From Opitutales bacterium (GTDB lineage: Bacteria; Verrucomicrobiota; Verrucomicrobiia; Opitutales; UBA953): a stretch of DNA of 37,362 nucleotides. The translations under genes and the position numbers were made by a program. The notes beneath the pieces were generated by a model. It saw only the letters and a list, made by a program, of their open reading frames with translations, made no database searches and was not told where the DNA came from. Position 1 is the first letter of the stretch. Each line of letters begins with the position of its first letter. The stretch lies in contig JAGBIL010000022.1 in the NCBI GenBank assembly GCA_017935025.1, positions 29,273 to 66,634 of the forward strand, in the 5' to 3' direction. Below are positions 33,701 through 37,362 of the stretch, one piece after another.

Positions 33701-36700
33701 CGCGACGGAAAATCGCGTTGTGTCCGTTAATTTGCGTAACGCAAACGCTAAACTGTTTCCCGGGCATTGCTTCCGTGACGGGAACGCTGATTTTCTGCTG
33801 GGATTGATCTTTGTTTGTATAAAATGCGGAAATACGTTTTTTCGTTTCGTTTTCGAAGATTTCGACGAACGCACGGGCATTTTTCAAACCGCTTCCCCAG
33901 AGAATTTCTGCAGAGCTTCCGGGTTTTAACGCATTGTCGTCGGAGAGCTTTTCCAGGAGGAATTTTTTGCGGAGCGCAAATTCCGTCGCGTCGGGATTCA
34001 GAACCGTAAAATCGCAGGCGTCGGAGATTTTTTGTCCGAAATCATCCGTGCCGGAGATCCTTACGCGGTAGCGCCCGGGCGCGAGCTTTGAGGCGGGAAC
34101 AGTGAGCGCGGGCGCGGCTTTTTCGGTCGTATTCTCCTTGCGTGCTTCGGCGATGGCGGGAGCGGTGTAAACCTTTTCCCCGGTTTTCAGCCATGAACGG
34201 TTGTGGAAAGCTCTTATCGCGCCGCTATCGGGTTCGAGTTCTGCGGTTTCCGGTTCGACGAGGCGGAAAACTTCGACGAGGACGTTGCGCGAGGTCGCGG
34301 CGTTTCCGCTGACGGTGCAGAATACGGGAACGTCCGTTCCTGCGGGAACGAGATTGTCTTCGGTGTATTGCTTATTGGCGGAAACGTCGAGCGAGACGGA
34401 GGTGTTTTTGAGCCAAACGAGGTGGTCCCGGACAAGGGTTTCGCCGTTGTTGTCGACGATTTCGGCGGAAATGCGGAAATATTGTTCGGCGTTTTTTTCG
34501 CGTTCCCGAATGTCTTCGGTCGAGAGGTGTTTTCTTTCGTGTCCGCTTAGGTGGAATCGTCCCCGTTCCGTTTCCCACGAGATTTTGAGCGTTCCGTCTG
34601 CGGCGAGCACGCCGTCGCCTTCGGCAATGACGGTTGGCGGGTAGGTCGGTTTTTCCACTTTCCAATGCACTTTTGCTCCGTCGAGCGGTGCTCCCGTGAA
34701 GGATTTTCCGGAAATAACGGCGTAGGCGCGTTGTCCGAGCGCCTGCGGTTGCTCCGCTGTCTTGACGGAAAGTTCGGACTTCGGGCGGCGGTATTCCTCG
34801 ATGCGCAGAGAGGTTTGGGCGGTGTTAAAACCGTCGCTTTCGGCTTTTAAAATGTAGTGTCCGAGGGAGAGGTCGCGCGGGATGTCGAGCGTTCCCGCGA
34901 ACGAACCGAAACCGTTGCTCCACGCTTCCGTTTTGGCGACGACTTGATCCGTGTTGGAGTTGATGAGCGAAATTTCCGCTTTTTTTCCGGGAACGACGGT
35001 GGCATCTCCGTTTTCGGTTTTTCCGTCGTGTGTCAAAATTCCCTTGAAGGAAATTTTTTGTGCGGGGCGGAAAATCGGGCGGTCTGCGAAGAGCGAAATG
35101 CAGTGGCGATTCGGCTCCGGTTGCGGTTTTTCCGCGCGTTGATGGTAAAGCGAGGAGACGGAAACGGCGTGTTTTTGCGGCGTTCCCGCGCCGTCGGAAG
35201 CGGGCATTTCGTATTCGACGAGAACGATCGGGTCGCGGTCTTTTTTCAGACCGGAAATGACGGCTTCGCCGAGTTCGTCGGTTTGCACGGAAGGAACGGA
35301 AATGCGCTCGCCGCCCCAGCGCGCTTTATTCCAAGCGGACACAGTGGCGCCGGCAATCGGTTTGCCCGTGAGCGCGTGAACGACGCGGACGGGAAGCGAG
35401 CCGTCGCTGCGAACGAGCGTGGTGTTGTCGTTCCCGTAGCGGCTTTCCGTGACGACGGCAATGTCCGAAACCCAAACGGGAAGCACGGATGAGCTGTATT
35501 TGTAGGCTTCCGGGGAAAACGGCCGGTCTTCCGCCGCGAAGAAAAAGAAGTAAAATCCGGGCGCGAGCGTTCCCGCCGGAAGTTCGACGCTGTATTTGTG
35601 AACCCGGAAATCGTGGAATTGCTCGAGCGGGAACGTGCGTTCCGTGAAATTTTCCGATTCGAGCAGCTCGCGAATTTCTTTTTCGGAGAGGTTCGTCGGC
35701 TTGTTGTGCTCTTTTTTCAGATAGTCGCGCCAATTCGCGGGAACGGCGCGCAGACGCATTTTTGAAACATTTTTTGCCGAGAAATCAATTTTTGTCGGCG
35801 AGGAATGGAGGTAGTATTTTGTTTGAAACGCAAAGGAAAGCTTTTTGCTTTTCAGCATTTCGAGAATATCGCGGCAATTGGTCGCGTAGGGGCTTTTCCC
35901 GTATTTTTCGACGGCGCGGTCGGCAACTTCGTAGGCTTCGGGTTCGCGTTCTTCGCTGACGTAAAATTCGGCGAGTTTTGCGGAAGCCTCGGCGGAAATC
36001 GGAAAATACGCGTAATCGGCGACAAATTTTTTCAACGCGTTTTCGTAGGCGACGTTCAGCGATTTTTCTTTTTCCTCGTCCTCGCTGTTGCGGTTTGCCC
36101 ACGCGTAGCGCGTGAGCGTGGCGCGGGCGAGTGCGGTTTTGTCCGCATCGGCGGCGTGAAAACGCGTCAGGTCTTGGAGAATTTGCACGGCGCGGACCGC
36201 GTCCCGGCTCACGGGAACGCCGCTCGGGTCGTAGTCCAGAAATTCTTCGGTTTCCGCAAAAAGCGGTGCCGCTCCCGACATTTTTGAAAGGTCCCGGTGC
36301 CCGGCTTTCCTCGTGAAAAATTTGACGGCATCGGCGGCGATGAAATCGTAAAGCGTCGGGCATTCCGCTTCGGGGGTGTTGAAAATGGAGAAAATGCCGA
36401 GTTCGTCGGATTTTAATCCGATTTCGGGGAAGTATTTTTGTCCGTTGCCTCTTGTTTTTCCGCGAACTTTTTTGTCGTCCAATTTCAGTTGTGCTTTGAC
36501 GGCGGCGACGGGGATTTTTTTGAGGAAATCGCTTTGGGCGAGGACGTTTTCGTAGTGGGAAGCGGCGGCATCGCGCAGCTGCGTGTCGCTCCATTCGGCG
36601 ATGTCTTCGGGAAGTTCTGCGGCGGGTTCGGCATCGTCGTTCCCGCGCAGGGTTCCGCCGCGGTAGGATTGCGAGAGATCGAGAAACGCCCAAGCGAGTT

Positions 36701-37028
36701 TGGCTTCGAGGAAAATTTTCGCTTCCGGCGAGGGCGCGAGGGCAAGCGCTTCCCGTAGCGCGCGAACGCGGGCGAGGGCGGCGTCTTTCCCGGCGACGAC
36801 GGCTTTGGCGGCGGCGCACATTTCGGCGGCGAGCGCATATTCGCTCCACGAGCGGGCATCTGCGGCGAGCGGAGCGATTTTTTCGAGCGCGGAAATCATA
36901 TCCTGCGGGCGGTTTTCGGCGTGAGCGAGGGCTGCGTCCGTCCAAAGCTCCGAGCGCGGCGTTCCCGCGTAAATTCCGTGGGTTAGGGCAGAAGATGCGA
37001 CCAAAAGGGTAAGGATTTTTTTCAGCAT
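30705..37028 (-). CDS. Giant alpha-2-macroglobulin-like protein, thioester motif degraded
   Basis: A 2107-residue exported protein with a Sec signal peptide (LKKILTLLVASSALTHGIYA). The first 500 residues are helical, TPR-like (signal, EALALAPSPEAKIFLEAKLAW). MG-type beta domains follow, with IFRPAQKISFKGILTHDGK as the MG2/A2M_N hallmark. The bait-region neighbourhood has LTRWRLRIFAHDKELRSGTF, and after it the alpha-alpha thioester domain (GWSWFPTSRFGANTHITREIL). Where family members have Cys-x-Glu-Gln, this protein has ECESSDSIF around Cys1562 (codon 32343-32345). The thioester Gln is missing, so it probably does not form a covalent trap. The C-terminus ends as in family members (SLYAPEFSAHS). 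Bacterial homologues are thought to block proteases in the periplasm. AGGGA lies just before the ATG. About 27 CGGGAACG copies occur in it. Confidence 0.85.
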   Translation of the reverse strand: MLKKILTLLVASSALTHGIYAGTPRSELWTDAALAHAENRPQDMISALEKIAPLAADARSWSEYALAAEMCAAAKAVVAGKDAALARVRALREALALAPSPEAKIFLEAKLAWAFLDLSQSYRGGTLRGNDDAEPAAELPEDIAEWSDTQLRDAAASHYENVLAQSDFLKKIPVAAVKAQLKLDDKKVRGKTRGNGQKYFPEIGLKSDELGIFSIFNTPEAECPTLYDFIAADAVKFFTRKAGHRDLSKMSGAAPLFAETEEFLDYDPSGVPVSRDAVRAVQILQDLTRFHAADADKTALARATLTRYAWANRNSEDEEKEKSLNVAYENALKKFVADYAYFPISAEASAKLAEFYVSEEREPEAYEVADRAVEKYGKSPYATNCRDILEMLKSKKLSFAFQTKYYLHSSPTKIDFSAKNVSKMRLRAVPANWRDYLKKEHNKPTNLSEKEIRELLESENFTERTFPLEQFHDFRVHKYSVELPAGTLAPGFYFFFFAAEDRPFSPEAYKYSSSVLPVWVSDIAVVTESRYGNDNTTLVRSDGSLPVRVVHALTGKPIAGATVSAWNKARWGGERISVPSVQTDELGEAVISGLKKDRDPIVLVEYEMPASDGAGTPQKHAVSVSSLYHQRAEKPQPEPNRHCISLFADRPIFRPAQKISFKGILTHDGKTENGDATVVPGKKAEISLINSNTDQVVAKTEAWSNGFGSFAGTLDIPRDLSLGHYILKAESDGFNTAQTSLRIEEYRRPKSELSVKTAEQPQALGQRAYAVISGKSFTGAPLDGAKVHWKVEKPTYPPTVIAEGDGVLAADGTLKISWETERGRFHLSGHERKHLSTEDIREREKNAEQYFRISAEIVDNNGETLVRDHLVWLKNTSVSLDVSANKQYTEDNLVPAGTDVPVFCTVSGNAATSRNVLVEVFRLVEPETAELEPDSGAIRAFHNRSWLKTGEKVYTAPAIAEARKENTTEKAAPALTVPASKLAPGRYRVRISGTDDFGQKISDACDFTVLNPDATEFALRKKFLLEKLSDDNALKPGSSAEILWGSGLKNARAFVEIFENETKKRISAFYTNKDQSQQKISVPVTEAMPGKQFSVCVTQINGHNAIFRRAEFAVPATKPQNAPAGKRLKIEPVRFEKTLAPGNAEVWTFKVLRDDDSPAASAEVLAALYDCSASANFYLSPWALSSAPRMWRASPNLDRAFSVFGDGRYFHFSQLPGFSGIPKERIYLYRVPDWVFEPESHGGFYGAVPVAMTANHVKMTARGGMLAGSGSSGLRYRDGSGIGMAQTADCDEAGAESAPPAPQAATAKNKYAFTSEDGDEIYAASLRKNLQETAFFYPFLQTDENGIVTLQFVAPEALTRWRLRIFAHDKELRSGTFSDDKIFTSKDLMIQPDAPRFLREGDEIKFPVKITNRGKTDLTGTLRLETEFLAADGKKIAVPDESAAEQSFTVPAQSSATFFREIRVPLGAVAMNFRAAGSSGEISDGESAALPVLPREIVITESRAALVRPGAESALAFDKLAAAADGGKDAPRSRAFLLDAPRSAYEGALLALPYIAEQAQECESSDSIFYRLYINALAKSICDSAPQLREKFEQWRMTAPEKFDSPLASDSAENSPYAGIAQSESAQRRAVGSFFEPNKITAEIGRALATLRERLNENNGQGWSWFPTSRFGANTHITREILIGLGRLRERVADADLRNQIDRLARDPLAAQDAWLQERFDERKDNIPSEIDGVTLAQYLYMRSLFADHDAFPQTAREAWDHYFEEAKKPETWAKLPRMAQAQIALALWRNGEKDVSAKIVESLRQRAISDEQIGMYWNDLPTLPLWLPQYSPIETQAAMIEAFSEIAKNEKAVEEMKIWLLTRKQTHAWNSSRASANALFALLRENGNASFGDAPEKAQPVPAKVFAPANVKFSDATAKPLTPGTLAAAPALAAITAKNDGDAPAFVSAHWTFSQPLAAVVADAPLNGFSVKKSVFKRERTRNGKYKLTPARLEILKPGDEIVVRLTVRADRDFEFVCLKDFRASGCEPAEALSGWKNNSELWFYGEPHDSETRFFFDRLPAGTHVFEYSQRVRTSGLYSSGFAEIRSLYAPEFSAHSSSESLVSM

Positions 37029-37124
37029 TTGTCCCTAATTTAGAGTAGGCTTTCGGGGCTGTCTATTGGAAATTTGTTTCCTGTTCCCGCAGGCATCAGT
37101 GCGGTGGTGCTTTTTTTTTATGAC

Positions 37125-37140
37125 GTTAGGATTTCCTAAC
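37125..37140. promoter_or_regulatory. Palindrome GTTAGGA-TT-TCCTAAC, possible operator
   Basis: A perfect 7-bp inverted repeat lies in the 217-bp divergent gap between the macroglobulin and Na/Pi genes, about 25 bp before a TTGACA. The spacing would suit a regulator binding site. No regulator gene is nearby. Confidence 0.4.
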
Positions 37141-37161
37141 ACAAATCTAACATTCCGTCGG

Positions 37162-37190
37162 TTGACATTCGGTCGGAAAGGCAGGATTCT
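37162..37190 (+). promoter_or_regulatory. Possible promoter for the Na/Pi cotransporter gene
   Basis: A perfect TTGACA at 37162-37167 is 17 nt from GATTCT (37185-37190). The -10 match is poor. The leader to the ATG would be about 50 nt. Confidence 0.45.
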
Positions 37191-37245
37191 CTTTAACAAC
37201 TCATTTAATTTTTTTTCAAATATTTAACCCACTTAAAGTAACACT

Positions 37246-37362
37246 ATGACAATGCTACTTCTTCAAGTCTTCGGCGGCTTGGCCATTTTCATCTTCGGGA
37301 TGAAGCTGATGAGCGACGGACTCCACAACGTTGCCGGAGATAAAATGCGGACGGTTCTGCGT
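37246..37362 (+). CDS. Na/Pi cotransporter family protein, 3' truncated by the window
   Basis: The first 39 codons are visible. MTMLLLQVFGGLAIFIFGMKLMSDGLH is the characteristic first helix of PF02690-type sodium/phosphate cotransporters (YjbB/NptA-like), with G-x-x-x-F-G-M-x-x-M. The frame is open to the end of the window. A PhoU-like C-terminal domain, common in the family, cannot be seen. Confidence 0.75.
   Translation, partial: MTMLLLQVFGGLAIFIFGMKLMSDGLHNVAGDKMRTVLR

Larger units (their letters stand above)
838..36970. repeat. Dispersed octamer CGGGAACG (about 120 copies)
   Basis: By hand I counted roughly 120 exact CGGGAACG or CGTTCCCG sites. The base before the octamer is mostly G, next often A. 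Both orientations occur, in genes, gaps and terminators and in all frames (for example Ala-Gly-Thr, Arg-Glu-Arg, Val-Pro-Ala). Chance would give about one in this length. Copies are missing from 1-837, about 13,990-16,230, 17,700-19,220 and the conserved part of dnaA. Counts may be off by several. Confidence 0.9.

Overview
The window looks like chromosome of a Gram-negative bacterium of the PVC group, most likely Verrucomicrobiota (Opitutae-like) and plausibly host-associated. The evidence is two secreted proteins with the same PEP-CTERM sorting tail (PEPSAFGLLAGL then an Arg cluster), outer-membrane barrels ending in Phe, a Chlamydia Pmp-like repeat protein, a very large alpha-2-macroglobulin-like protein, menaquinone synthesis, and carboxynorspermidine-type polyamine synthesis. 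The lineage is inference; no rRNA gene is present.

Layout. 1-3.3 kb: 5'-truncated carboxynorspermidine synthase, then menA translationally coupled to an exported protein of unknown function. 3.3-4.1 kb: inverted repeats and tRNA-Gly(GCC). 4.1-6.3 kb: a short Ppx/GppA phosphatase and lysA. 6.5-9.6 kb: membrane acyltransferase, PfkB sugar kinase, and a secreted IdeS/Mac-like cysteine protease with a PEP-CTERM anchor. 9.7-13.9 kb: a small anchored barrel-like protein, tdh, and a secreted GH110 alpha-1,3-galactosidase with an NPCBM domain. 14-16.2 kb: an AT-richer insert with a ribbon-helix-helix-like protein, a DUF2971 protein and an orphan. 16.2-21.4 kb: a 1397-residue Pmp-like PEP-CTERM protein followed by an outer-membrane barrel. 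21.4-23.4 kb: degenerate intergenic repeats, a YgjP-type metalloprotein and mazG. 23.4-25.4 kb: a DnaA-box cluster (candidate oriC) and dnaA. 25.5-30.1 kb: hemY-type PPOX, uup, trmB and tmRNA. 30.1-37 kb: a PepSY-type membrane protein and a 2107-residue alpha-2-macroglobulin-like protein. The window ends inside a Na/Pi cotransporter gene.

The most striking signal is not a gene. The non-palindromic octamer CGGGAACG (usually GCGGGAACG or ACGGGAACG) occurs about 120 times by hand count, on both strands and in all reading frames, roughly once per 300 bp, against about one expected by chance. It forms inverted pairs in several terminators, sits in the variable linker of dnaA rather than its conserved domains, and is absent from the AT-rich insert. 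This is how DNA uptake sequences of Neisseria and Pasteurellaceae behave, and I propose it as a candidate uptake-type or other genome-wide signature motif of this lineage.

Functionally, core genes (origin, haem, menaquinone, lysine, tRNA modification, ribosome rescue) are mixed with a secreted set: IdeS-like protease, GH110 alpha-galactosidase, Pmp-like surface protein and macroglobulin-like protein. Together these suggest life against animal mucosal glycans and proteins.
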